Below, piece by piece: positions 1-7,686 of a stretch of DNA of 12,867 bases. The translations under genes were made by a program, and so were the position numbers. Below the pieces are notes generated by a model, which was not told the origin of the DNA, did no database searches, and saw nothing but the letters and a program-made list of their open reading frames with translations. Source of the stretch: Mucilaginibacter sp. (GTDB lineage: Bacteria; Bacteroidota; Bacteroidia; Sphingobacteriales; Sphingobacteriaceae); NCBI GenBank assembly GCA_028288315.1, contig JAQBNY010000180.1, forward strand, positions 1 to 12,867, read 5' to 3'. Each line of letters begins with the position of its first letter. Position 1 is the stretch's first letter.

Positions 1-92
1 TGTGTTAGCGCCGTTATTCCAAAAAGAATGAAGGCTGCTACCACCACAATAATGGTGATGGGCCTTCTAAGGGCCATTTTTATTAAATTCAT
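1..92 (-). CDS. RND efflux transporter, inner-membrane subunit (N-terminal fragment)
   Basis: The reading frame opens with ATG at 92-90 and runs off the left edge, giving 30 codons that begin MNLIKMALRRPITIIVVVAA. A short basic start followed by RRP and one long hydrophobic helix is the usual N-terminus of AcrB-type (HAE1) RND pumps, which span the inner membrane and use proton movement to expel drugs or other small molecules through a TolC channel. Only 10 bp separate it from the stop codon of the TolC-family gene upstream, so the two are almost certainly co-transcribed and work in one tripartite pump. An internal ATG at 77-75 (M6) is a possible alternative start. The substrate cannot be told from 30 residues. 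The family call rests on the N-terminal pattern plus the TolC neighbour; the adaptor subunit must lie further left, outside the window, or elsewhere. Confidence 0.8.
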   Translation of the reverse strand, partial: MNLIKMALRRPITIIVVVAAFILFGITALT

Positions 93-102
93 AAGGTTGC
101 GT

Positions 103-1515
103 TTAATGAGTTTGGTTCAGGAACAAACTAATATCTCCTGAAACTACTGCTTTGAACAATAATGCCTGCCACACACTGTTGTATACGATATCACGATCAG
201 TTTCGGCGCGGTTAAGATTGTAAAGGGCTGTTGTAACATCAATAATAGTGGCCAGGCCGTTTTGATATAAGACACTTTTTTGCTGAAAGGCGTCGTTTGC
301 TGCTTTTAATTGCACAGGCACTTCATTATATTGCTTAATAGCATTGACCATTCGCTCATCAGCCAGAGACAATTGCTCCTGTAATGTATTATGCTGCAAA
401 TCAAATTCATCTTTGTAGGCTGCTGTAACACTTTGCTGAGTAACTTCCCTTTTATGTACCCGGACCAGATCAGTAAGACTCCATACCGCACTCACACCAA
501 CCAAATAGTTTGACCTGACCGGGTCAAGGCCCGCTGATAAACTACTATTAGCTACGGGACCAGAACCGGTTGCATAATTACTTCCAAAACCAGAACCACG
601 GCTTTGATACAAATTAAAAAGGGATAATTTGGGCCATTTTGATGTTTTGATGTAATTTGATTCAAGCTGACCAAGCTTAACCCTCGAGTCTAAATATTTT
701 AAAACAGGGTTTTGGATGGTTTCAGTCATTGGCTCAGCTCCAACTTTGTCGGGTGCTTTTACAACAAAAGAGGTATCTAAATCAGCTACTGAAGTTTCCT
801 GACCCAAGAGTACCTTTAATTGGTTGGCCTGGGTTTGACGGTAATTTTGCGCGTCAATTAAAGTTAGCCGGGCTTTTGAAAGCTCAGCGTTGGCAATAGT
901 ACTATCTACACCTGGGTTTAAGCCATTTATAGTCCGCGTCTGGATCAGCTTGTCTAAAACAGTAGCACGGCTTAGGTTTTTCTCCATTGATAGCTCAAGC
1001 CGTTGCGCTGCAAGCAGGTTAAGGTAAGTGGCGCTCACATTGCCCTGTAGCTGAAACTTCTCTTGTTCAAGCGCGGCTTCGTCGCTTTGGTATTGTCCTT
1101 TTGCAACCGCTACTTTAGCTTTATGATTTCCAAAGGACATGAATTGCCAGTTTAAGGTAGTCGCGTATAAACTACCAAAGGCAGCATTCCAGTTTTGCGT
1201 CGATTGCACTACACCACCGTTTATGGTGCTCACGCCCGGCATGCTGAAGTTGGGGCCGTTGATACCATTAATGGTTCCATAAGCTGTTTGTGCACCAACA
1301 TTCAGATCTGGTAAATATTCAGATTTAACTTCGCCAATGACAGATTTTGATGCAGCTGCATAATCTTTTCTGGCTTGTATTGATTTATAATTTGATAATG
1401 AAATGCGAATGGCATCCTGTAGAGTGAGCACTTTTTGCTGGGCGTTAGCCTGAGAAGCAATGCACACAAGGGTAAACCAAAGCATAGCACTATAAAGTTT
1501 GCTTATGCTTTTCAT
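103..1515 (-). CDS. TolC-family outer membrane efflux protein
   Basis: This 470-residue protein has a Sec signal peptide (basic start, hydrophobic core at about residues 8-21, ANA cleavage site at 23-25), so it is exported. The mature part starts with VLTLQDAIRISLSNYKSIQA, the classic opening of OEP/TolC repeats, and the second half has another typical stretch near NGLATIIDVTTALYNLNRAE. Long alpha-helical, Gln/Ala-rich segments alternate with short strand-like segments, as expected for a trimeric barrel-plus-periplasmic-tunnel channel. The length is normal for the family. It is the first gene of an efflux unit, with the RND pump starting 10 bp after its stop, and would form the outer-membrane exit duct. 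The ATG at 1515-1513 is chosen because it gives the complete signal peptide. No strong Shine-Dalgarno sequence is visible, which is usual in Bacteroidota. Confidence 0.93.
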   Translation of the reverse strand: MKSISKLYSAMLWFTLVCIASQANAQQKVLTLQDAIRISLSNYKSIQARKDYAAASKSVIGEVKSEYLPDLNVGAQTAYGTINGINGPNFSMPGVSTINGGVVQSTQNWNAAFGSLYATTLNWQFMSFGNHKAKVAVAKGQYQSDEAALEQEKFQLQGNVSATYLNLLAAQRLELSMEKNLSRATVLDKLIQTRTINGLNPGVDSTIANAELSKARLTLIDAQNYRQTQANQLKVLLGQETSVADLDTSFVVKAPDKVGAEPMTETIQNPVLKYLDSRVKLGQLESNYIKTSKWPKLSLFNLYQSRGSGFGSNYATGSGPVANSSLSAGLDPVRSNYLVGVSAVWSLTDLVRVHKREVTQQSVTAAYKDEFDLQHNTLQEQLSLADERMVNAIKQYNEVPVQLKAANDAFQQKSVLYQNGLATIIDVTTALYNLNRAETDRDIVYNSVWQALLFKAVVSGDISLFLNQTH

Positions 1516-1590
1516 GAAAAATATTTTTAGGATAAAGCAGTGCCCGAAAATTGGACAACATGCTGAACTTTAATTAAGAAAAGAGGTTAT

Positions 1591-1938
1591 TCAGGAAAAA
1601 GCCGGAGGCCCGCGCAAACTCGTCGGTGTTTTTTGGACAAAGCACAGCTTTGCAACGTAAGTTGCAGGGTAAATTATTTTAAACTCAAATCCCAGAATAG
1701 GCTGGAAATTAAATTCAATATTATATGGTGTTATTAGAGGCTGGAGTTTTTGAGTAAAACATTGCAGCTTAATAAGCTGCTGGCGCTCCACCGTTTTTTT
1801 AGGAACGCGCAAGTGATACCCCGATTTATGGCTTTGGAAAATAGTGAAATAGCGCTGTATTACCTCTCCCTGGAGGGAGAAGAAAATCAATATTATTATA
1901 CTGATTTTACTATATAGCTTTAGCGATTTCATATCCAT
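1591..1938 (-). CDS. hypothetical 115-residue protein, doubtful gene
   Basis: I do not recognise this ORF. It starts with a basic segment and a hydrophobic stretch (about residues 10-21, ISIIILIFFSLQ) that could be a membrane anchor or weak signal peptide. A basic region with aromatic residues follows (HKSGYHLRVPKK near residue 37), and the tail ends in RGPPAFS. It lies upstream of the TolC-family gene on the same strand, 75 bp away, and could be the first gene of that transcript. For it: an open frame of this length, same strand, and a -7-like element just upstream of its start. Against it: no recognisable domain, and a perfect inverted repeat inside it (TCTCCC-TGGA-GGGAGA at 1865-1880), a kind of short palindrome common in non-coding DNA. 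M3 is an alternative start. It may be a lineage-specific small protein, a remnant, or chance. Confidence 0.35.
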   Translation of the reverse strand: MDMKSLKLYSKISIIILIFFSLQGEVIQRYFTIFQSHKSGYHLRVPKKTVERQQLIKLQCFTQKLQPLITPYNIEFNFQPILGFEFKIIYPATYVAKLCFVQKTPTSLRGPPAFS

Positions 1939-1945
1939 TCAGCAA

Positions 1946-1953
1946 CAAACGTA
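1946..1953 (-). promoter_or_regulatory. candidate -7 promoter element for the efflux unit
   Basis: Read on the minus strand this is TACGTTTG, an exact match to the Bacteroidota primary-sigma -7 consensus TAnnTTTG. Transcription would begin near 1942, only a few bases before the ATG of the 115-residue ORF, and could continue into the TolC and RND genes. No TTTG or TTG is seen at the expected -33 distance, so this is half a promoter at best. An eight-base motif with six fixed positions occurs by chance in AT-rich DNA. Confidence 0.3.
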
Positions 1954-2201
1954 AAAACGAAATCTGTAGAAATTTGGTGTATCACCATAAAGTTTACACT
2001 GGTGGCATGCGTTAGCTATTGGAGAGCTGGATACCTGTTGCATCCTGTACCTATAAAGCTAGAATACTTAGCATTAATAAAATGCAACATGCTTAATATA
2101 AGGCTCTTATGTCCATACTGAGTAAGGTTAAGAAACCTGTCAAAATATTATAATGTCTTTCAGCGCACTTTTAGTAAAACATTATACCATTAAATTGTTA
2201 C

Positions 2202-2232
2202 AAAAAAACGCCCTGGATCTCACACCAGGGCG
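2202..2232 (-). terminator. rho-independent terminator (second, distal)
   Basis: A perfect 8-bp GC-rich stem, CGCCCTGG (2209-2216) with CCAGGGCG (2225-2232), has an 8-nt loop and is followed on the minus strand by seven Ts (2208-2202). No T-run follows on the plus strand, so it works for leftward transcription only. It lies about 270 bp beyond the susD stop. Confidence 0.85.
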
Positions 2233-2330
2233 CATCAACTAAATCAGGTCAATCTCATGCCGGTCCTTTCTCAAGGGACCGGTTAATGACCTGTTATCTT
2301 CAAATTCTGGCTATTTATAAAGCCATGATC
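2202..2330 (-). ncRNA. candidate structured small RNA ending in a terminator
   Basis: On the minus strand this stretch folds into three successive hairpins and ends in a T-run. The first is weak (TGGCT/AGCCA at 2308-2325). The second has two tiers: an outer 7-bp stem (2287-2293 with 2245-2251) and an inner 7-bp stem (2276-2282 with 2260-2266), CCGGTCC pairing with GGACCGG. The third is the terminator at 2202-2232. It has no usable ORF. It lies after the susD terminator, so a second terminator needs a transcript of its own or susD read-through. The 5' end is a guess, since no clear promoter was found. Alternatives are a 3'-processed fragment of the susCD mRNA or simply a back-up terminator. 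Confidence 0.35.
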
Positions 2331-2453
2331 TTTTTTGTTTCCTGCGGATAGATTGCGATGCGTACTAGTAAGACACTTTTAACTTACTGCAGTTATCGAG
2401 GTCACATATTTCAATTAGTATTACGGTATTGTATAATTGCTACAGCTATAAAT

Positions 2454-2480
2454 AAAAAAAGCTGCCGGCATGCCGGCAGC
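2454..2480 (-). terminator. rho-independent terminator of the susCD operon
   Basis: A perfect 20-bp palindrome (2461-2480) can form an 8-bp GC-rich stem, GCTGCCGG with CCGGCAGC, around a CATG loop. It is followed on the minus strand by seven Ts (2460-2454). It starts 19 bp after the susD stop codon, exactly where the operon should end. There is no T-run on the other side. Confidence 0.92.
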
Positions 2481-2499
2481 TTCCTATAAATGTATAAAA

Positions 2500-4014
2500 T
2501 TAATACCCTGGATTTTGTTTTATCATGGTACCGTTTAATGTTTCGGTTAACGGGATTGGCAAAATCTCATTTATTCCGGCTTTAAAGCCTTTAAATGCTA
2601 AGGCAGCAGGTGCCCTGCCTGTTCTAACCAAATCAAACCAGCGGTGGCCTTCAGTAGCAAGTTCAAGACGTCTTTCGTTATAGATATTATCTAATGTTGC
2701 CGCAATAGCAGGTAAACCTACACGTGCACGTACAGCGTTTAATAAAGCTGCCGCACGGCTTGCATCACCACCTGCGTTTATTAATGCTTCTGCTTCCATC
2801 AGGTAGGTATCGGCAAGCCTGATTTCAATATAATCATTAGGCCAGTTCAAATCTATTGTGCCGGTGGTAACAACGTTTTTTAATAGTGGGGCGTATTTTT
2901 GAATGTAGTAACCTGATCCCTGGTAACCATCACTATATGTTTTGCCGTTAGCTTTAGCTATGCTGTCAATATTAGCTATAGTGTACGGATAACGGGGATC
3001 ACCTTTCATGGCTGCAACCAAATTAGGTGTAATAGGGTTAAAACCCCAGCCACCGCTATAATAAAGTGGGCCTGTGTAACTTCTTGGGCCAACCATTTGC
3101 ACGTAAATATTTGATTTAAATTGGCCCCAGTTGCCCCAGCCATAACTTTGTGCACCAGAGTGTACCAGTTCAAAAATAGATTCGCTGTTAAATTTATTGG
3201 TAGGGCTAAAGATATCGCCATAGTTGGTTTGCAGCTTATAACCATAAGTGCTTGTGCCGCCTGGGGTACCATTCACTTCGGCTAATGTTGAAGCCGCTTG
3301 CGCCCATTTTTTCTCATATAAGTAAACTTTACCTAATAACGCTTTAGCAGCACCTTGTGTAACACGGCCGTTCTCTATAGCAACAACAGTTAGTGGCAGG
3401 TCAGGAATAGCGGCGGTAAGGTCAGCTTCAACTTGTGCATATACTGCTTCAGGTGTAGCCTGCGGCTGTTTGTACACATCTGTAACCTGCAATGAAGTTA
3501 AAATTAAAGGCACATTTTTAAAAATCCTAACCAGATCAAAATAGTAATGTGCACGTAAAAAGTGACCTTCGGCAGTATACCTTTTTAAAGTTGCAGCATC
3601 CATACCCGGTACATTAGGCAATTTCTCTAATAATACGTCGGTACGGTTAACACCCTGGAAGTTAATTCCCCAAAAACCTGCCTGCGGGCCAACTGCAGGC
3701 CCCATAGTGTAGTTGTTTATTGTCTGCCAATCAGGTGTATCAGATGAACCACCGCCACCTGCAAAACAATCATCAGATGCTGCGTTTAATGGCCCAAGCG
3801 GATCGGAATACGTATTATCTAAACCGCCTGTTTCGGTAACCAATGGATCATAAGCTGCTACCAGGGCGGTAAACGCCTGTTGTGGATTGGCATAATAATT
3901 AGTTTCCAAAAACTGCCCGGTGGGCTGTAATTCCAAAAAAGATTTTTTGCAGGATGCCAAAACGCCCATAGCTAACAAAACAGCACCTGTATATATTGAA
4001 TATTTAATTTTCAT
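2500..4014 (-). CDS. SusD/RagB-family outer-membrane nutrient-binding lipoprotein
   Basis: This 504-residue protein sits on the outer face of the outer membrane as the lid of a SusC barrel and captures substrate for it. The N-terminus is a lipoprotein signal with lipobox LASC and the lipidated Cys at 22. The next residues, FLELQPTGQFLETNYY, are the standard start of mature SusD proteins. The middle has the helical repeat (TPR-like) part, with AEGHFLRAHYYFDLVRIF near 150. The C-terminal block from about 445 (NERRLELATEGHRWFDLVRT, ending EILPIP...NPGY) is the hallmark of the SusD/RagB family. It follows the SusC gene by 17 bp and ends 19 bp before a strong terminator, so it is the last gene of the operon. 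SusD sequence does not reveal the ligand, and no neighbouring glycoside hydrolase or lyase hints at one. Confidence 0.97.
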   Translation of the reverse strand: MKIKYSIYTGAVLLAMGVLASCKKSFLELQPTGQFLETNYYANPQQAFTALVAAYDPLVTETGGLDNTYSDPLGPLNAASDDCFAGGGGSSDTPDWQTINNYTMGPAVGPQAGFWGINFQGVNRTDVLLEKLPNVPGMDAATLKRYTAEGHFLRAHYYFDLVRIFKNVPLILTSLQVTDVYKQPQATPEAVYAQVEADLTAAIPDLPLTVVAIENGRVTQGAAKALLGKVYLYEKKWAQAASTLAEVNGTPGGTSTYGYKLQTNYGDIFSPTNKFNSESIFELVHSGAQSYGWGNWGQFKSNIYVQMVGPRSYTGPLYYSGGWGFNPITPNLVAAMKGDPRYPYTIANIDSIAKANGKTYSDGYQGSGYYIQKYAPLLKNVVTTGTIDLNWPNDYIEIRLADTYLMEAEALINAGGDASRAAALLNAVRARVGLPAIAATLDNIYNERRLELATEGHRWFDLVRTGRAPAALAFKGFKAGINEILPIPLTETLNGTMIKQNPGY

Positions 4015-4031
4015 GATAATTGTATTTGTTA

Positions 4032-7000
4032 TTATAAAGTAATATCTAAACCAACCATAAACGTGCGGGCCTGTGGATAAATACCCATATCAATACCACC
4101 GCTTATTTCAGGATCATAACCTTTGTAACCGGTAATTGTAGCCAGGTTATTGCTGCTTAAGAATACTCTTGCCCTTTGTATATCAGCACTTTTCAGGAAT
4201 GAATTTGGCAGGGTATAACCAAGTTGCAGCGTCTTGATACGGAAGTACGCTCCATTTTGCAGATAAAAGTTTGAAGGGTTTGTGAAATTATTATTTTGAT
4301 TACTGTTAAGATCAGTTAATCTTGGGTAATTACTTGTTGGATTTTGCGGAGTCCAGGCATTTAAAGCCTCAATTGGATAATTAGCTGCTGCTATATCTAA
4401 CCTACGGTAAGCCTGGTAAATTTTGTTACCCCACACACCTTGTCCAAAAACTTTAATATCAAAATTTTTGTAATTAGCGCTTAAGTTAACACCATAAGTA
4501 AATGTTGGCAGCGGGTTGCCCAGGAATTGACGGTCAGATGCATCTATCTTGCCATCGCCGTTAACATCCTGCCATTTAAAGTCTCCTGGTTTAGCATTTG
4601 GCTGTATTAAGGCACCGCTTGCTGATTTATAAGCATCGATCTCGGCCTGTGACTTGAATGTTCCCAATTCTGTGAATCCATAGAATGCACCTACCGGCTG
4701 GCCAACAGCAGTACGGCCAATTTCATAAGCAGAACTTTGAACAGTACCTACTGTTAAGAAGTTGATTTGGCTACCCAGGGAAGTTACCTGGTTATGGTTA
4801 TAAGAAATATTACCACCAATATTATAGCTTAAGTCGCCAATTTTATTATTGTAACCTAAGTTTAACTCAACACCTTTGTTTTCCATATCGCCAATGTTGG
4901 CCCATGGTTGTGCTGCAAAACCTGCATAACCCGGCAGCTGTACTTGTTGCAGCATACCTTTAGTAAGCTTTTTATAAATATCAAAGGTAACGGTTAGGTT
5001 TTGGAAGAATGTAGCATCCAAACCAATGTTTGCTGTTTGAGTCTGTTCCCATCTCAAATCGGGATTTTGCGGCGCATCGGGGCTGTAGCCTACATTATTA
5101 ACATCACCAAAAATGTAGTTACGGCCACCAAGAATTAATGAAGTATACTGGAATGGTTTTAATGACATTTCGTTACCTACTACACCGTATGAACCACGCA
5201 GTTTCAAGTAGTCGATAAAGGTATTTTTAGGAAACCAGTTTTCTTTAGACATAACGTAACCAACTTGTCCTGATGGAAAAACACCATATACATTGTTACT
5301 ACCAAATTTTGATGAACCATCTCTACGGATAATACCGGTGAACAGCCACTTACCATCATAATCATAAGTTAATCTTGCAAAGGTAGATGCCAAAGTATAG
5401 GGTTGATTATCAAAGCCGCCTGCTATTCTGTTAGCGGGCGCTAAACTAAAATTTGGAGATGCCTCGTTAAATGTATTTACAGGCAAACCTGTAAATGCGC
5501 CATTAAGACCTGATGCACTTTCTTGTTGTGCGCTGGTACCAATTAAAGCGGTAAAAGTATGCTTACCAAATACACGGCTATAAGTAGCGGTATTATCAAG
5601 GTTCCATGATAAATTATTGTCATTTTCCCTGTAAAACGAGGTATTTGACACGTTGCTGGTACTTGAATTCAGGTAATAAATAGGGGTAAAAGACTCATTG
5701 CCATAGTAAGCCTGTTTAGCACTAATTTGCGAGCGTATTTTTAAGCCTGCAATTGGTTCAATCTCAACAAACGCACTACCTAACAAATTGGTTGCATAAC
5801 CATAATTACCGTTTTGTATTTGTGTGTATGCTAAAGGGTTTGTGATCTCTTGTGACACATAAGGCGATATACCGTAAGGCAAGCCCTGTGCATTCCTAAC
5901 AATGTTTGGATTTGAATAAATAGCCGCATTAGGCTGACTATTAACATCAGTTACCACAACCGGGGTAATAGGATCAAGGTTTAATGCCGAACTTAACGGA
6001 CCACCAAACACGCTATTTGTGTTCATACTATTTTTGTTGCGTGTATATGTATAAGTAAAATTCTCGCCAATAGTTAACCATTTTTTAGCTTTGTAACTGG
6101 TATTAACTGTAAAGTTGAACTTTTTATAGTCTGATATAGAAGGCATTACAATACCTTGTTGATCCAAATAACCAAAAGAAGTATAGTAATTAGCTTTATC
6201 ATTAGCGCCATTAATGCTCAGGTTATGATTCTGGATCATAGCACTATTGCTAAAGATTTGATCTTGCCAGTTGGTACCTGTACCATATTGAGCAGGGTTT
6301 GAGAAAGGCAATACAAGTGGCAAACCTTTGCTTGGGTCAAAATCATTAGTTACAGCCTCGTTTCTTAATGTTGCGTATTGCTCTGCATTAGTTAATGCCG
6401 GTTTGCTAACCGGGGCTTGCCAGCCTACATAACCATTGTATGAAACTTTAGGCGGACCTTGCTTACCTTTTTTAGTGGTAATGAAAATTACACCGTTAGA
6501 ACCTCGCGAACCATAGATAGAAGCTGCCGCATCTTTTAATACATCTATTGATTCTACATCATTTGGGTTAATGTTATCAAGTCCACCATTGTCAACAACA
6601 ACACCGTCTATCACATATAATGGGTCGCTGTTATTAATTGAAGTAACTCCCCTTACACGTATAGTTGGCGCCGAACCCGGCGCGCCAGAGCTTTGTACAA
6701 CATTAACACCCGATGTACGGCCTCTTAAGGCATCATCAATACGGGTTAATTGCTGGTCTTGCATATCGCTGGCTTTAACACTGCTGATAGCACCTGTTAC
6801 ACTGCCTCTTTTTTGTGTACCATAACCAACTACAACAACCTCGTTTAAATATTTAACATTTTCAACAAGGGTTATTGCAATATTTGTTTGGCTGCCAACG
6901 GTAATTTCCTGACTGTTAAAGCCAATATAAGCAATCACTAATACTGAATTAGGGCTGGCTACATTTAATTTAAAGTTACCGTTAATGTCAGTAGTGGTAC

Positions 7001-7466
7001 CGTTTGTTGTACCCTTTTCCAGCACGCTTGCACCAATAACGGTTTGGCCGTTTTGGTCAACAATTTTACCGGTAATTGGCATAGCTACGGCTGCAGATGG
7101 ATTTGCCATTCTGCCTAAAATGATCCTGTCCTTTAAAACCTCGTAAGTGATGCCATTAGTTTTTAAAACCTGGTCAAGTATGGTTTTAAGTGAAAGGTTA
7201 TCGGCATTAACAGATACCTGTTGGTCTACATTGATAGCTGTATTACTGTAAATGAACTTAACATTATCATTCTTTTGCAAGTAGTTTAATACATTCTGTA
7301 AAGAAGTATTATTTAAAGACATGCTCACTTTCTTATCGAGTATGTTCTGGGCGTTCAATGTACTTGAATACGCCATGCTGCTTAATATAACAGAAAGGAA
7401 TAGCTGTATAAATGTAATCCTCATGATTTGATACCAGGGAATAGGGTTTCGTAAATGAAATTTCAT
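4032..7466 (-). CDS. SusC/RagA-family TonB-dependent transporter with STN domain
   Basis: This 1144-residue outer-membrane protein imports substrate delivered by the SusD partner, powered by TonB-ExbBD. In order: a basic start and signal peptide (MRITFIQLFLSVILSS from residue 15, cleavage near NAQ 38-40); an STN domain (about 46-118); a carboxypeptidase-regulatory-like beta domain (about 131-204, with GKIVDQNGQTVIGASV); a TonB-box-like NEVVVVGYGTQ (208-218); a plug domain (about 219-335, with VRGVTSINNSDPLYVIDGV); and the 22-strand barrel to the C-terminus (GLDITL). The STN domain marks it as a signalling transporter of FecA type, matching the FecR and ECF sigma genes directly upstream. M1 is kept because the pre-signal stretch PWYQIMRITFIQL is typical of STN-bearing SusC proteins; M15 is the alternative. 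The length is normal, and no break or missing domain is seen. Confidence 0.97.
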   Translation of the reverse strand: MKFHLRNPIPWYQIMRITFIQLFLSVILSSMAYSSTLNAQNILDKKVSMSLNNTSLQNVLNYLQKNDNVKFIYSNTAINVDQQVSVNADNLSLKTILDQVLKTNGITYEVLKDRIILGRMANPSAAVAMPITGKIVDQNGQTVIGASVLEKGTTNGTTTDINGNFKLNVASPNSVLVIAYIGFNSQEITVGSQTNIAITLVENVKYLNEVVVVGYGTQKRGSVTGAISSVKASDMQDQQLTRIDDALRGRTSGVNVVQSSGAPGSAPTIRVRGVTSINNSDPLYVIDGVVVDNGGLDNINPNDVESIDVLKDAAASIYGSRGSNGVIFITTKKGKQGPPKVSYNGYVGWQAPVSKPALTNAEQYATLRNEAVTNDFDPSKGLPLVLPFSNPAQYGTGTNWQDQIFSNSAMIQNHNLSINGANDKANYYTSFGYLDQQGIVMPSISDYKKFNFTVNTSYKAKKWLTIGENFTYTYTRNKNSMNTNSVFGGPLSSALNLDPITPVVVTDVNSQPNAAIYSNPNIVRNAQGLPYGISPYVSQEITNPLAYTQIQNGNYGYATNLLGSAFVEIEPIAGLKIRSQISAKQAYYGNESFTPIYYLNSSTSNVSNTSFYRENDNNLSWNLDNTATYSRVFGKHTFTALIGTSAQQESASGLNGAFTGLPVNTFNEASPNFSLAPANRIAGGFDNQPYTLASTFARLTYDYDGKWLFTGIIRRDGSSKFGSNNVYGVFPSGQVGYVMSKENWFPKNTFIDYLKLRGSYGVVGNEMSLKPFQYTSLILGGRNYIFGDVNNVGYSPDAPQNPDLRWEQTQTANIGLDATFFQNLTVTFDIYKKLTKGMLQQVQLPGYAGFAAQPWANIGDMENKGVELNLGYNNKIGDLSYNIGGNISYNHNQVTSLGSQINFLTVGTVQSSAYEIGRTAVGQPVGAFYGFTELGTFKSQAEIDAYKSASGALIQPNAKPGDFKWQDVNGDGKIDASDRQFLGNPLPTFTYGVNLSANYKNFDIKVFGQGVWGNKIYQAYRRLDIAAANYPIEALNAWTPQNPTSNYPRLTDLNSNQNNNFTNPSNFYLQNGAYFRIKTLQLGYTLPNSFLKSADIQRARVFLSSNNLATITGYKGYDPEISGGIDMGIYPQARTFMVGLDITL

Positions 7467-7474
7467 TATATTTG
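7467..7474 (+). promoter_or_regulatory. candidate plus-strand -7 element (antisense to the susC leader)
   Basis: TATATTTG on the plus strand matches the Bacteroidota -7 consensus TAnnTTTG exactly. It starts one base beyond the susC start codon and points away from the gene, toward the plus-strand hairpin and T-run at 7559-7594. The best -33 candidate is TTTC at 7447-7450 with a rather short 16-nt spacer, so the upstream half is weak. AT-rich DNA gives such matches by chance. Confidence 0.35.
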
Positions 7475-7477
7475 ATT

Positions 7478-7594
7478 TGTTTCTTTTGAAAAAAATGGAA
7501 CAATTAACGCCCCTTCACCATCAAAAATGGTGTCGATGCAAATGGGCTAACTTTTAGGCTTAGGAGTGCTCGTAACACTTCTAAGTTTTTTTTT
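7478..7594 (+). ncRNA. candidate antisense small RNA opposite the susC 5' leader
   Basis: A plus-strand transcript of about 115 nt would run from just after the -7 match (7467-7474) to a rho-independent terminator whose T-run ends at 7594. It would contain a 6-bp hairpin (CACCAT-CAAAA-ATGGTG, 7516-7532) and the terminator stem. It lies entirely opposite the susC leader, so it could pair with the susC mRNA upstream of the start codon. There is no protein gene on the plus strand for this terminator to serve. Antisense small RNAs near susC-type genes controlled by ECF sigma/anti-sigma pairs are known in Bacteroides (for example DonS of B. fragilis); applying that here is inference. The 5' end is estimated. 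Confidence 0.4.
7559..7594 (+). terminator. plus-strand rho-independent terminator in the susC upstream region
   Basis: A 10-bp stem with one G-U pair, CTTAGGAGTG (7559-7568) with CACTTCTAAG (7576-7585), has a 7-nt loop and is followed at once by nine Ts (7586-7594). On the minus strand no T-run follows the stem, so it does not serve fecR. This orientation opposes every gene in the window, which is why an antisense transcript is suspected. Confidence 0.7.
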
Positions 7595-7611
7595 ATTTAG
7601 TAACCTTTAGG

Positions 7612-7686
7612 TTTGGTCATACCCTTGGTTTATGTTTGATATCTATTCATCATAATTGATTTTTGTATTTGGTTAATTGATTGGTT
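7612..7686. repeat. paired direct repeat TTTGGT-N7-TTGGTT, two copies
   Basis: The pattern TTTGGT, seven bases, TTGGTT occurs at 7612-7630 and again, with identical internal spacing, at 7668-7686, 56 bp apart. One further TTGGTT overlaps at 7685-7690. On the minus strand this reads AACCAA-N7-ACCAAA. The block lies 146-220 bp upstream of the susC start and overlaps the last codons of fecR. It may be a regulator or sigma-factor contact site; ECF sigma factors commonly recognise an AAC-containing -35 element. It is short and T/G-rich, so coincidence is possible. Confidence 0.4.

Larger units (their letters stand above)
1939..2499. other. 561-bp gap between susD and the efflux unit
   Basis: No convincing protein gene lies here on either strand. 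On the minus strand every ATG in 2233-2460 hits a stop within a few codons; a 43-codon plus-strand frame (2358-2489) runs through the susD terminator and is judged spurious. The right part holds two minus-strand rho-independent terminators (2454-2480 and 2202-2232) with an elaborate hairpin between them (2245-2293). The stretch 1954-2200 shows nothing I can interpret. Confidence 0.7.

Noticed and set aside
2308..2336. Possible plus-strand terminator (TGGCT/AGCCA hairpin with a later T-run)
   Set aside because: The stem is only 5 bp and AT-rich in the loop, the Ts start 5 nt after it, and there is no plus-strand gene to end.
2358..2489. 43-codon plus-strand ORF in the gap after susD
   Set aside because: It is read through the palindromic terminator stem, its composition is not protein-like, and it has no neighbour on that strand.
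6571..6825. 84-codon plus-strand ORF opposite susC
   Set aside because: It is the antisense of the conserved plug domain of SusC; no independent support.
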